Assembly (NCBI RefSeq): GCF_051650185.1
Contig: NZ_JBOFIN010000079.1
Location: 20,078 to 84,077, forward strand
Length of the DNA stretch: 64,000 nt
Reading direction: 5' to 3'
Source of the DNA: Scandinavium sp051650185
Lineage (GTDB): Bacteria; Pseudomonadota; Gammaproteobacteria; Enterobacterales; Enterobacteriaceae
Shown: positions 1 to 7,926 of the stretch, one piece after another
How positions within the stretch are numbered: the first letter of the stretch is position 1
Layout of the letters: each line of letters opens with the position of its first letter
Made by a program: the position numbers and the translations under genes
Notes under the pieces: model-generated
What the model was told of the DNA's origin: nothing
The model's database searches: none
What the model saw: only the letters and a program-made list of their open reading frames with translations

Positions 1-582
1 AGCGAAATCGGCGCACGTCAGGGTGATGAGCTGTACAAAGAAATGCAGAAACGCGGCTGGGATGTGAAAGATACCGGCGTCATGGCGATTACTGCGGATG
101 AGCTTGATACCGCGCGCCGCCGCACGACTGGTTCCATGGACGCGCTGAAAAAAGCGGGCTTCCCTGAAGCGCAAATCTACAAAGTACCGACCAAATCCAA
201 TGATATCCCTGGCGCATTTGATGCCGGTAACTCGCTGCTGGTGCAACACCCTGGGGTGAAACACTGGCTCGTGCTGGGCATGAACGACAACACCGTGCTC
301 GGCGGCGTGCGTGCCATTGAAGGGCAGGGCTTCAAAGCGGCTGATGTTATCGGGATTGGCATCAACGGCGTGGATGCAGTGAATGAGCTGTCTAAAGCTC
401 AGGCGACCGGTTTCTATGGGTCACTGCTGCCGAGCCCGGATGTTCACGGCTATAAGACCAGTGAAATGCTTTACAACTGGGTGCAGAAAGACGCTGAGCC
501 ACCGAAATTCACCGCGGTGACCGATGTGGTGCTGATTACCCGCGATAACTTCAAAGCCGAGCTGGCGAAGAAAGGGCTGTGA
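1..582 (+). CDS. araF: L-arabinose-binding periplasmic protein, C-terminal part
   Basis: This is the periplasmic L-arabinose receptor that hands sugar to the AraG/AraH importer. The window opens inside the gene in reading frame 1, so only the last 193 residues are present. E. coli AraF has 329, so roughly the first 136 residues, including the signal peptide, lie outside. The visible part is the second half of a periplasmic-binding-protein fold and closely follows E. coli AraF, for example around GMNDNTVLGGVRAIEGQGF and GFYGSLLPSPDVHGYK. The gene ends with TGA, followed by a REP pair and then araG on the same strand, the usual araFGH order. The identification is firm; only the start is unseen. 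Confidence 0.96.
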   Translation, partial: SEIGARQGDELYKEMQKRGWDVKDTGVMAITADELDTARRRTTGSMDALKKAGFPEAQIYKVPTKSNDIPGAFDAGNSLLVQHPGVKHWLVLGMNDNTVLGGVRAIEGQGFKAADVIGIGINGVDAVNELSKAQATGFYGSLLPSPDVHGYKTSEMLYNWVQKDAEPPKFTAVTDVVLITRDNFKAELAKKGL

Positions 583-588
583 TTTGAA

Positions 589-685
589 TTGCCCGGTGGC
601 GCTGACGCTTACCGGGCCTACGGACTGGCGCCATCTTTTGACTTTGTAAGTCGGGTAAGCGAAGCGCCACCCGACAAAAAAGACG
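589..685. repeat. REP pair (BIME) between araF and araG
   Basis: Two inverted REP-type palindromes are visible: one around 591-620 (GCCCGGTGGCGCTGACGC followed by an ACCGGGC arm) and one around 650-682 (GTCGGGTAAGCGAAGCGCC with an ACCCGAC arm). In other enterics, REPs in this araF-araG gap are thought to stabilise the upstream binding-protein message, which is needed in excess over the membrane parts. That role is inferred here. Confidence 0.8.
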
Positions 686-718
686 TGTAGAAGTGAATTC
701 GCGTTCTCTGGAGTGCAT

Positions 719-2233
719 ATGCAACAGTCACAACCTTATCTCTCATTTCGCGGCATCAGCAAAACCTTCCCCGGCGTGAAAGCCCTGACCGACATCAGCT
801 TCGACTGTTATGCCGGGCAGGTGCATGCGCTGATGGGGGAAAACGGTGCCGGAAAATCCACGCTGCTGAAAATCCTGAGCGGTAATTACACCCCAACCGC
901 TGGCACGCTGGCATTGCGCGGCGAAGAAGTGAGTTTTCCGGATACGACGGCCGCACTGAACGCCGGGGTTGCCATCATTTATCAGGAGCTGCATCTGGTG
1001 CCGGAAATGACGGTGGCGGAAAACATCTATCTCGGCCAGTTGCCGCATAAAGGTGGGATCGTCAATCGCTCGTTGCTCAACTATGAAGCCGGGCTGCAGC
1101 TGCAGCACCTTGGGCTGGATATCGATCCGCAAACGCCGCTGAAGTATCTCTCCATCGGGCAGTGGCAGATGGTGGAAATTGCCAAAGCGCTTGCCCGTAA
1201 TGCCAAAGTGATTGCGTTTGACGAACCGACCAGTTCGCTGTCGGCGCGTGAAATCGAGAATCTGTTCCGCGTCATCCGTGAACTGCGTAAAGAAGGGCGC
1301 GTCATCATTTATGTCTCGCACCGCATGGAGGAAATTTTTGCGCTTAGCGATGCGATCACCGTGTTCAAAGATGGTCGCTACGTTTGCACGTTCGACGACA
1401 TGCAGCAGGTTAATCACGACCAACTGGTACAGGCGATGGTGGGGCGTGAGATTGGTGATATTTACGGCTGGCAGCCTCGTGAATACGGGGCCGAAAGGTT
1501 ACGCCTCAATAACGTCAAAGCGCCAGGCGTTCGCCAGCCTGTCAGCCTGAGCGTCAAAAGCGGTGAAATCGTCGGCCTGTTCGGTCTGGTGGGAGCGGGT
1601 CGAAGTGAATTAATGAAAGGCTTGTTCGGTGGCACCCGGATCACCGAGGGCGAGGTGTTTATCGACGGACAGCAGGTGAACATTCAGAAACCGGCGCACG
1701 CCATTCGCGCAGGGATGATGTTATGCCCGGAAGATCGCAAAGCCGATGGCATCATTCCGGTTCACTCGGTGCGGGACAACATCAACATCAGCGCTCGCCG
1801 CAAACACATTCATGCCGGGTGGCTTATCAACAATGAGTGGGAAGCTCGCAATGCGCAGCACCACATTCAATCGCTGAATATCAAAACGCCTGGAGCGGAA
1901 CAGCTGATCATGAATCTCTCCGGCGGCAACCAGCAAAAAGCGATTCTCGGGCGCTGGCTGTCTGAGGCGATGAAAGTCATTTTGCTGGACGAACCGACGC
2001 GCGGCATTGATGTCGGCGCTAAGCACGAAATCTATAACGTCATTTATGCGCTCGCAGCATCCGGTGTGGCCGTGCTGTTTGCCTCAAGCGATTTACCCGA
2101 AGTGCTCGGTGTGGCTGACCGCATCCTGGTGATGCGCGAAGGCGAAATCGCCGGGGAACTGATGCACCAGAGCGCCAATGAACAACAGGCGTTAAGCCTG
2201 GCGATGCCGAAAACAACCCAGGCCGTCGCCTGA
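719..2233 (+). CDS. araG: L-arabinose ABC importer, ATP-binding protein
   Basis: This cytoplasmic ATPase powers L-arabinose import. Like other CUT2-class sugar importers it has two ABC cassettes in one chain. The first has a Walker A GENGAGKST at about residues 40-48. The second has the degenerate Walker A GLVGAGRSE and a clean LSGGNQQK signature with the Walker B segment VILLDEPTRG. Starting at ATG 719 gives 504 residues, the E. coli length. An in-frame GTG at 713 would add only two residues and is less likely. The gene follows araF across a REP pair, and araH begins 21 bases after its stop. Expression would be driven by AraC and CRP from upstream of araF, outside the window. Confidence 0.97.
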   Translation: MQQSQPYLSFRGISKTFPGVKALTDISFDCYAGQVHALMGENGAGKSTLLKILSGNYTPTAGTLALRGEEVSFPDTTAALNAGVAIIYQELHLVPEMTVAENIYLGQLPHKGGIVNRSLLNYEAGLQLQHLGLDIDPQTPLKYLSIGQWQMVEIAKALARNAKVIAFDEPTSSLSAREIENLFRVIRELRKEGRVIIYVSHRMEEIFALSDAITVFKDGRYVCTFDDMQQVNHDQLVQAMVGREIGDIYGWQPREYGAERLRLNNVKAPGVRQPVSLSVKSGEIVGLFGLVGAGRSELMKGLFGGTRITEGEVFIDGQQVNIQKPAHAIRAGMMLCPEDRKADGIIPVHSVRDNINISARRKHIHAGWLINNEWEARNAQHHIQSLNIKTPGAEQLIMNLSGGNQQKAILGRWLSEAMKVILLDEPTRGIDVGAKHEIYNVIYALAASGVAVLFASSDLPEVLGVADRILVMREGEIAGELMHQSANEQQALSLAMPKTTQAVA

Positions 2234-2254
2234 TAGCCTGAGAAGGAGAGAACC

Positions 2255-3235
2255 ATGTCATCTGTCACAACGCCCGGCGTGCGCCGGAATTCGTTCAGCC
2301 TGGGACGCATCTGGGATCAGTACGGCATGCTGGTGGTGTTTGCCGTCCTGTTTATTGTCTGCGCCATTTTTGTGCCTAACTTTGCCAGTTTTATCAATAT
2401 GAAGGGGCTTGGCCTCGCCATTTCAATGTCCGGCATGGTCGCCTGCGGCATGCTGTTTTGCCTCGCTTCGGGCGATTTTGACCTGTCCGTCGCCTCGGTG
2501 ATTGCCTGTGCGGGCGTCACCACGGCGGTAGTCATTAACGTCTCTGAAAGCCTGTGGTTAGGTGTCTTTGCCGGGCTGCTGCTTGGCGCGGTGAGTGGGT
2601 TAATTAACGGATTCGTCATCGCCCGTTTGAAAATTAACGCGCTCATTACCACGCTGGCAACGATGCAAATTGTGCGCGGGCTGGCGTATATCATCTCTGA
2701 CGGTAAAGCGGTCGGGATTGAAGACGAGCGTTTCTTCACGCTGGGCTACGCTAACTGGCTGGGTTTGCCAGCGCCTATCTGGCTGACGGTTGGCTGTTTG
2801 ATCCTCTTCGGCCTGCTGCTCAACAAAACGACTTTTGGGCGTAATACGCTGGCAATTGGCGGCAATGAAGAAGCGGCAAGACTGGCGGGTGTGCCGGTGG
2901 TACGAACCAAAATCATTATCTTCGTGCTGTCGGGGCTGGTGTCTGCGGCGGCAGGGATAATCCTGGCTTCGCGTATGACCAGCGGCCAGCCGATGACGTC
3001 GATTGGCTATGAGCTGATTGTGATTTCGGCCTGTGTGTTGGGCGGCGTGTCGCTTAAGGGCGGTATCGGCAAGATTTCCTACGTGGTCGCGGGGATCCTG
3101 ATCCTCGGCACCGTGGAAAATGCCATGAACCTGCTGAATATCTCGCCGTTCTCGCAGTATGTGGTGCGTGGTTTGATACTCCTCGCGGCGGTGATCTTCG
3201 ACCGTTACAAACAAAAAGCGAAGCGCATGGCCTGA
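2255..3235 (+). CDS. araH: L-arabinose ABC importer, membrane permease
   Basis: This is the inner-membrane channel subunit of the arabinose importer. It has 326 residues (328 in E. coli) and long hydrophobic stretches through most of its length, beginning at about residue 24 (MLVVFAVLFIVCAIFVPNF), as expected for a CUT2 permease with about ten membrane segments. The conserved cytoplasmic loop GGNEEAARLAGVPV, which contacts the ATPase, is present at about residues 203-216. A good ribosome site (GAGAAGGAGAG) precedes ATG 2255. It is the last gene of araFGH, and a hairpin followed by a short T-run lies 35 bases downstream. Confidence 0.97.
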   Translation: MSSVTTPGVRRNSFSLGRIWDQYGMLVVFAVLFIVCAIFVPNFASFINMKGLGLAISMSGMVACGMLFCLASGDFDLSVASVIACAGVTTAVVINVSESLWLGVFAGLLLGAVSGLINGFVIARLKINALITTLATMQIVRGLAYIISDGKAVGIEDERFFTLGYANWLGLPAPIWLTVGCLILFGLLLNKTTFGRNTLAIGGNEEAARLAGVPVVRTKIIIFVLSGLVSAAAGIILASRMTSGQPMTSIGYELIVISACVLGGVSLKGGIGKISYVVAGILILGTVENAMNLLNISPFSQYVVRGLILLAAVIFDRYKQKAKRMA

Positions 3236-3269
3236 TTTATCCCCAACTTTTAAGTGTAATCCCAACCCA

Positions 3270-3299
3270 ACGCCAGCGCCGAATTCCGCTGGCGTTTTC
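3270..3299 (+). terminator. Intrinsic terminator after araFGH
   Basis: A 9-bp stem, ACGCCAGCG (3270-3278) with CGCTGGCGT (3287-3295), closes an 8-base loop and is followed by TTTT. It sits between the araH stop and the otsB promoter region. The T-run is short, so termination may be incomplete. Confidence 0.7.
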
Positions 3300-3329
3300 C
3301 GTTTAAAATGGCGAGCCCGGTCACACTGT

Positions 3330-3337
3330 CTATACTT
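3330..3337 (+). promoter_or_regulatory. Candidate sigma-S extended -10 for otsBA
   Basis: CTATACTT at 3330-3337 matches the extended -10 element favoured by sigma-S (CTATACT). It would place a start near 3343, about 55 bases before otsB. No strong -35 is seen, which also suits sigma-S. otsBA is a known RpoS- and osmotic-stress-induced operon in E. coli. The assignment rests on the motif and on this family knowledge. Confidence 0.5.
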
Positions 3338-3397
3338 ACACTGCTAACGTTTGATTAACATTAGCTGAAATTGAGTCAATGTCAGGAGGTAGACAGG

Positions 3398-4195
3398 GTG
3401 ACAGACCCGTTAACCGCTCCGCCGGTTTTGCGCGGAAATTACGCTTTTTTCTTTGATTTGGATGGCACGCTTGCCGAGCTCAAACCCCATCCCGATCAGG
3501 TATCCATCCCCGAACCTACCCGAGCGGCGCTGCATCAGCTAGCGCAGCAGCAGAGTGGGGCACTGGCCTTGATCTCAGGGCGCTCAATGGCTGAGCTTGA
3601 CGCGCTCGCCGCTCCGTACCGATTCCCGCAAGCGGGAGTCCATGGAGCTGAACGCCGTGATATCAAGGGTCAGGATCATATTGTCACCCTGCCTGAGACG
3701 CTCGCCGGGGCGCTTCATCTATGGCTGGTTGACTCGATGTCAGGTCTGACAGGCTGTGAGCTGGAAAACAAGGGCATGGCCTTCGCGCTGCATTATCGCC
3801 AGGCCCCTCAGCATCAGCAGGCTATCGAACAGCTGGCCGAACAGGCTGTTGCTCGTTTCGACGGGCTGGCCGTGCAGCCGGGTAAATGTGTGGTAGAGAT
3901 AAAACCGGCCGGAATTCATAAAGGTGCAGCCATAGCGGCCTTTCTGCAAGAAGAGCCCTTCCGTGGACGGATCCCTGTTTTTATCGGCGATGACCTGACC
4001 GACGAAGCTGGCTTTGAAGTGGTGAACAAGGCGGGTGGCGTGTCAGTAAAAGTCGGGCCGGGGGAAACGCTCGCCCACTGGCGATTAGCTCGCGTGGCGG
4101 ATACCCATTCGTGGCTGCAACAACTCGTACAACAAGACAAAACCGCGCTAACAGACAGGAGAGATGGCTATGAGTCGCTTAGTCGTAGTATCTAA
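3398..4195 (+). CDS. otsB: Trehalose-6-phosphate phosphatase
   Basis: OtsB removes phosphate from trehalose-6-phosphate, the second step of osmoprotectant trehalose synthesis in the cytoplasm. It is a HAD-superfamily phosphatase: the nucleophile motif DLDGTLAE lies near the N-terminus and the acidic motif GDDLTDE near residue 200. The start is GTG 3398, seven bases after a strong AGGAGGT (3384-3390), giving 265 residues against 266 in E. coli. The longer open frame from 3371 begins upstream of that ribosome site and is rejected. The 3' end overlaps otsA by 26 bases, so the two are translationally coupled. Its N-terminal and middle parts are more divergent from E. coli than most genes here. 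Confidence 0.95.
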   Translation: MTDPLTAPPVLRGNYAFFFDLDGTLAELKPHPDQVSIPEPTRAALHQLAQQQSGALALISGRSMAELDALAAPYRFPQAGVHGAERRDIKGQDHIVTLPETLAGALHLWLVDSMSGLTGCELENKGMAFALHYRQAPQHQQAIEQLAEQAVARFDGLAVQPGKCVVEIKPAGIHKGAAIAAFLQEEPFRGRIPVFIGDDLTDEAGFEVVNKAGGVSVKVGPGETLAHWRLARVADTHSWLQQLVQQDKTALTDRRDGYESLSRSI

Positions 4196-5594
4196 TCGTA
4201 TTGCGCCGCCTGATGATAAGAAAACCAGCGCAGGCGGGCTGGCAGTCGGTGTACTGGGAGCGCTTAAGGCCGCAGGCGGACTGTGGTTTGGCTGGAGTGG
4301 TGAGACGGGTGATGAAGACAAGCCGTTGAAGAAGGTGACGAAGGGCAATATCACCTGGGCGTCGTTTAACCTTGAAGAGAAAGATCACGATCTCTATTAC
4401 AACCAGTTCTCCAACGCCGTGCTGTGGCCTGCGTTTCACTATCGTCTGGATCTGGTGAACTTCCAGCGTGAAGCGTGGGAAGGGTATTTGCGCGTAAATG
4501 CAACCCTTGCAGAGAAACTGTTGCCGCTGGTCAAACCCGACGACACGCTCTGGGTGCATGACTACCATTTGTTGCCGTTTGCCAGTGAGCTGCGCAAACG
4601 CGACATAAACAATCGCATTGGCTTCTTCTTACATATTCCGTTTCCGACGCCGGAGGTGTTTAACGCCCTGCCGACCCATGCTGAACTGCTGGAACAGCTT
4701 TGCGATTACGACCTGCTGGGCTTCCAGACCGAGAACGACAGGCTGGCTTTTCTTGATTGCGTCTCCAGCCAGACGCGTCTGACCAGCCGCGGCAGCAAAA
4801 CGCATAATGCATGGGGAAGAACGTTCCGTACAGCCGTTTATCCTATTGGCATCGATCCGGATGAAATCGCCCGTCAGGCCGAAGGCCCACTGCCACCAAA
4901 ACTGGCGCAGCTGAAAGCGGAGCTGAAAAGCGTGCAGAACATCTTCTCCGTGGAACGTCTGGACTACTCGAAAGGGCTGCCGGAACGGTTTCAGGCTTAT
5001 GAGGCGCTGCTGGAGAAGTACCCACAGCACCACGGCAAAATTCGCTATACCCAGATTGCGCCGACCTCGCGCGGTGATGTGCAGGCCTATCAGGACATCC
5101 GTCATCAGCTGGAAAACGCCGCAGGCAGAATTAACGGCCAATACGGTCAGCTTGGCTGGACACCGCTCTATTACCTCAATCAGCACTTTGACCGAAAGCT
5201 GCTGATGAAAGTCTTCCGTTACTCTGATGTGGGTCTGGTGACGCCGCTGCGAGACGGGATGAATCTGGTGGCGAAAGAGTATGTTGCTGCACAAGATCCA
5301 GCCAATCCTGGCGTGCTGGTGCTATCGCAATTTGCCGGGGCGGCAAACGAACTCACGTCAGCATTGATCGTCAATCCTTATGACCGCGATGAGGTCGCCG
5401 CCGCGCTGGACAGGGCATTGACCATGCCTCTGGCCGAGCGTATATCACGGCATGCCGAGATGCTGGAGGTGATTAAGCAGAATGATATTTATCACTGGCA
5501 GGCGCGGTTTATTGACGATCTAAAGCAGATAACGCCGCGCAGTGATGAGAGTCGATTGCAGAATAAAGTCGCGGCTTTTCCAAAACTGGCGTGA
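4170..5594 (+). CDS. otsA: Trehalose-6-phosphate synthase
   Basis: OtsA joins UDP-glucose and glucose-6-phosphate to make trehalose-6-phosphate, the substrate of OtsB. It is a GT20 retaining glycosyltransferase with the N-terminal signature SRLVVVSNRIA, the HDYHLLPF segment near residue 130, and the GLVTPLRDGMNLVAKEY motif that binds nucleotide sugar near residue 355. I chose ATG 4170 (MSRLVVV) because the protein then matches E. coli from its first residue (474 residues) and GGAG at 4158-4161 is well spaced. The ATG at 4164 would add two residues. It is co-transcribed with otsB and probably RpoS-dependent. A hairpin terminator follows. Confidence 0.97.
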   Translation: MSRLVVVSNRIAPPDDKKTSAGGLAVGVLGALKAAGGLWFGWSGETGDEDKPLKKVTKGNITWASFNLEEKDHDLYYNQFSNAVLWPAFHYRLDLVNFQREAWEGYLRVNATLAEKLLPLVKPDDTLWVHDYHLLPFASELRKRDINNRIGFFLHIPFPTPEVFNALPTHAELLEQLCDYDLLGFQTENDRLAFLDCVSSQTRLTSRGSKTHNAWGRTFRTAVYPIGIDPDEIARQAEGPLPPKLAQLKAELKSVQNIFSVERLDYSKGLPERFQAYEALLEKYPQHHGKIRYTQIAPTSRGDVQAYQDIRHQLENAAGRINGQYGQLGWTPLYYLNQHFDRKLLMKVFRYSDVGLVTPLRDGMNLVAKEYVAAQDPANPGVLVLSQFAGAANELTSALIVNPYDRDEVAAALDRALTMPLAERISRHAEMLEVIKQNDIYHWQARFIDDLKQITPRSDESRLQNKVAAFPKLA

Positions 5595-5608
5595 TAAACG
5601 AGAGGTGC

Positions 5609-5636
5609 GCCCGGTGAGGGATACCGGGCACTTTTT
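5609..5636 (+). terminator. Intrinsic terminator after otsBA
   Basis: The stem GCCCGGT (5609-5615) with ACCGGGC (5623-5629) is followed by AC and five T residues. It lies in the short gap between the convergent otsA and uspC genes and serves otsBA. The complementary strand lacks a T-run, so it is probably one-directional. Confidence 0.8.
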
Positions 5637-5643
5637 CATTCGG

Positions 5644-6072
5644 TTACTCGTTTTCGAGCGTGACCAGCAGAACGTCCACTCCGCTGTTGCCGACCACATT
5701 TTTCGCCGCACAGGTTGCGCGTGAGAAAAAGCTTTGGTTGTGATTCCCGCAGATAACCAGGTCGACCTGCTGCTTCTGGCAGAACTCTTTGATGTGCTCG
5801 CTTAATTCACCGCAGGCGATACGTGTGTGGGTGACCGGGTAATCGGCGTGCGCGATTAAGTCATTGAGGAACTGGCGGGTTTCTTCCTGCATGACTTCAC
5901 GCAGGTTTTCGAGCATTGGCGCCGCGAACTGGTTATACATCTCCGGGTCAGCAGAGGAGGTGATGAGACTGATGCGCGCATTGATCGGGCGCGCAATAGA
6001 CACGGCCTTACTGACGAGCTTTCGACTTTCCGGTGTCGGTGCAACAGCCACCAGCAAATGTGAGTAGGTCAT
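5644..6072 (-). CDS. uspC: Universal stress protein C
   Basis: This is a small cytoplasmic stress protein of the Usp family (142 residues, same as E. coli UspC/YecG), implicated in UV and osmotic stress resistance and in motility. The alpha/beta fold starts with SHLLVAVAPTPESRKLV. The C-terminal motif ICGNHNQSFFSRA replaces the G-2x-G-9x-G(S/T) nucleotide loop of ATP-binding Usps, so this is the UspA-like branch that does not bind ATP. It is convergent with otsA and divergent from the flhDC control region. Identification rests on high similarity throughout and on gene order. Confidence 0.94.
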   Translation of the reverse strand: MTYSHLLVAVAPTPESRKLVSKAVSIARPINARISLITSSADPEMYNQFAAPMLENLREVMQEETRQFLNDLIAHADYPVTHTRIACGELSEHIKEFCQKQQVDLVICGNHNQSFFSRATCAAKNVVGNSGVDVLLVTLENE

Positions 6073-6569
6073 CCTGCCTCCTTCCTGTTCGACGAAAAAA
6101 CGCCCATGTCCTGGTATTACTCCGTTTCGGCATCGGCTGCAAGAGGGGCCATGAGCCGGAAATGTGAGTTTCTTCGAATATTCATTAATTATTCTTATGT
6201 GACGAATATCCCTTGACAGCCTGTTTTACTGAATTTTTACGCACTTATCTTAAATTCAAAAATTAAATAATAAATTTGCAACCTATTTCACATTAAAACT
6301 AAATAAATTGAAATTGTTACTCTGTGTAATCATCATAAAAAACTGAATGGATAACTGTCTGTTTTACAAGGCTAACTTTTTATCGTCTTTCAGGCGTTAT
6401 GGTCGGTTTTATATCGCAAACGGGACGGCAATTTTCCCTGACTAAAAAAGAAGCAACAAAATGTGTTCAGGGTGTTTATTCAAAAGCCAGGAATAGAAAA
6501 GCGGTGTAATTGAATGAAAAACCAACAACTCACAATTGTAACTGATGGATTTAGTGTTATCATTCACCT
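6073..6569. other. AT-rich flhDC upstream control region, no gene seen
   Basis: About 500 bases separate uspC from the flhDC CRP site. I see no convincing coding frame. The part from about 6170 to 6360 is very rich in A and T with runs such as AATTAAATAATAAATT, the kind of DNA bound by H-NS and IHF. In E. coli this same region is where many regulators act on flhDC and where IS elements land in motile strains. No IS element is present here. Confidence 0.6.
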
Positions 6570-6597
6570 AAATTATGTGATATCTATCACATAATTT
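6570..6597. promoter_or_regulatory. CRP-binding site of flhDC
   Basis: TGTGA (6576-6580), six bases, then TCACA (6587-6591) is an exact CRP consensus. It sits in a perfect 28-bp palindrome with 13-bp arms and a 2-bp centre. It is centred at 6583.5, which is 71.5 bases before the start inferred from the promoter at 6620-6648, a class I position. CRP-cAMP activation of flhDC is established in E. coli. Confidence 0.88.
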
Positions 6598-6619
6598 TCA
6601 AATTTACGGTAAAGCCACG

Positions 6620-6648
6620 TTGTATGTGTCAGAACTGGCGAGTAGAGT
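6620..6648 (+). promoter_or_regulatory. flhDC sigma-70 promoter
   Basis: TTGTAT (6620-6625), a 17-base spacer and TAGAGT (6643-6648) form a modest sigma-70 promoter that would need an activator. A start near 6655 leaves a leader of about 215 bases before flhD. The leader has several GGA motifs and a CCGGG/CCCGG hairpin at 6792-6807, where CsrA and small RNAs act in E. coli. Confidence 0.65.
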
Positions 6649-6869
6649 TGCGTCGAATTAGGAAAAATCTTAGTCAATTGTAAGAATTGTTTAAAATTGC
6701 AGGCTTATCCTCACACTCGTGCAGATGACCTTGCAGTGCGCAGGGATGCAACACCTAAGTCAACTATGCATTTGGCCGTTTCTTTTTTTTACCGGGTTTT
6801 TTCCCGGCGACATCACGGGGTGCGGGTGTTACCGCATAAAATAATGGTTGGTTATTCGGGATGGGAAAA

Positions 6870-7220
6870 ATGCATACATCCGAGTTGCTAAAGCATATCT
6901 ATGACATTAATTTGTCCTATTTATTACTTGCACAGCGTTTGATTAGTCAGGACAAAGCCTCTGCTATGTTCCGTCTCGGCATCAACGAAGAGATGGCCAC
7001 CACGCTTGGCGAACTGACACTGCCTCAAATGGTTAAATTAGCGGAGACCAACCAGTTGGTCTGCCAGTTCCGCTTCGACAGCCACCAGACCATCACCCGA
7101 CTCACTCAGGAGTCGCGCGTTGACGATCTGCAGCAAATTCATACCGGTATTCTGCTCTCGACCCGCTTACTGAAGGAAGCCAGCCTCGCAGACGGCTCTG
7201 CACGGAAGAAAAGGGCCTGA
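6870..7220 (+). CDS. flhD: Flagellar master regulator subunit FlhD
   Basis: FlhD pairs with FlhC in an FlhD4C2 complex that switches on class II flagellar genes. The protein is almost identical to E. coli FlhD through MHTSELLKHIYDINLSYLLL and differs mainly in the last 15 residues. ATG 6870 gives 116 residues, as in the reference protein. An in-frame ATG at 6861 (MGK prefix) is possible and the ribosome site does not decide between them. flhC starts three bases after the stop, so they are coupled. The long leader and CRP site upstream show the usual multi-input control. Confidence 0.96.
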   Translation: MHTSELLKHIYDINLSYLLLAQRLISQDKASAMFRLGINEEMATTLGELTLPQMVKLAETNQLVCQFRFDSHQTITRLTQESRVDDLQQIHTGILLSTRLLKEASLADGSARKKRA

Positions 7221-7222
7221 TC

Positions 7223-7801
7223 ATGAGCGAAAAAAGCATTGTTCAGGAAGCCCGCGACATACAACTGGCAATGGAATTGATCACGCTTGGCGCGCGTCTG
7301 CAGATGCTCGAAAGCGAAACGCAACTCAGTCGCGGCCGCCTCATCAAGTTGTACAAAGAGCTTCGCGGCAGCCCGCCGCCGAAAGGCATGCTGCCGTTCT
7401 CAACCGACTGGTTTATGACCTGGGAACAGAACATTCACTCCTCCATGTTCTGTAATGCCTGGCAGTATCTGCTGAAAACGGGGTTATGTACTGGCGTTGA
7501 TGCGGTGATTAAAGCTTACCGTCTGTATCTCGAGCAGTGTCCGCAGCAGGAAGATGGGCCGATTCTGGCGCTGACCCGTGCGTGGACGCTGGTGCGATTT
7601 GTCGAGAGCGGCATGCTTGAACTCAGCGGTTGCAACAGCTGTGGTGGCAATTTCATTACCCATGCTCACCAACCCGTGGGGAGCTTTGTGTGCAGTCTCT
7701 GCCAGCCGCCATCACGAGCCGTAAAAAGACGTAAACTTTCCGGCGAAGGTGCCGATATAACACCACAACTGCTGGATGAACAGATAGAGCAAGCTGTTTA
7801 A
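7223..7801 (+). CDS. flhC: Flagellar master regulator subunit FlhC
   Basis: FlhC is the DNA-binding, zinc-containing partner of FlhD. It has 192 residues as in E. coli. The four zinc-ligand cysteines are intact at C137, C140, C157 and C160 (SGCNSC and FVCSLC). Identity to E. coli is very high up to about residue 170 and lower at the C-terminal tail. The 3' end carries a second signal: a sigma-28 promoter for motA lies inside the codons at 7732-7758, which may constrain this part of the protein. The gene is co-transcribed with flhD. Confidence 0.97.
   Translation: MSEKSIVQEARDIQLAMELITLGARLQMLESETQLSRGRLIKLYKELRGSPPPKGMLPFSTDWFMTWEQNIHSSMFCNAWQYLLKTGLCTGVDAVIKAYRLYLEQCPQQEDGPILALTRAWTLVRFVESGMLELSGCNSCGGNFITHAHQPVGSFVCSLCQPPSRAVKRRKLSGEGADITPQLLDEQIEQAV
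7732..7758 (+). promoter_or_regulatory. Sigma-28 promoter of motAB-cheAW, inside flhC
   Basis: TAAACTTT (7732-7739), an 11-base spacer, and GCCGATAT (7751-7758) match the FliA consensus TAAAGTTT-N11-GCCGATAA at 14 of 16 positions. It lies wholly in the flhC coding sequence, as does the E. coli motA promoter. The start would be near 7764. Confidence 0.85.
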
Positions 7802-7860
7802 CCGAGATTCAGGTGTGGCAAAACACTCCAGCAGCGGACGCAGGTCCGCTGCTTTTTTTT
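7764..7860 (+). ncRNA. motR: Probable MotR small RNA (motA 5' UTR)
   Basis: A transcript from the sigma-28 promoter at 7732-7758 would start near 7764 and meet a strong intrinsic terminator ending at about 7860, giving an RNA of about 97 bases. This is the position, promoter class and approximate size of E. coli MotR, a sigma-28-dependent, Hfq-bound small RNA from the motA 5' UTR. The 5' part overlaps the last 12 codons of flhC. Identity is inferred from architecture; I cannot align it to the E. coli RNA here. Transcripts that pass the terminator would make motAB-cheAW mRNA. Confidence 0.65.
7831..7860 (+). terminator. Intrinsic terminator upstream of motA
   Basis: A perfect 9-bp stem, GCAGCGGAC (7831-7839) with GTCCGCTGC (7844-7852), has a 4-base loop and is followed by eight T residues. 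It would end both flhDC mRNA and the motA leader RNA, leaving motA dependent on read-through. Confidence 0.92.
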
Positions 7861-7926
7861 TGCCGCCGCTTAGGTGAAATGCTCTGTCGTTCGTCCCGGG
7901 CTTATCAATAGCGGAAGGATGATGTC

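Noticed and set aside
6697..6891. A 64-residue frame in the flhD leader that could be a leader peptide
   Set aside because: No ribosome site, no similarity I recognise, and it overlaps the flhD start. Conservation among relatives would be needed to reopen it.
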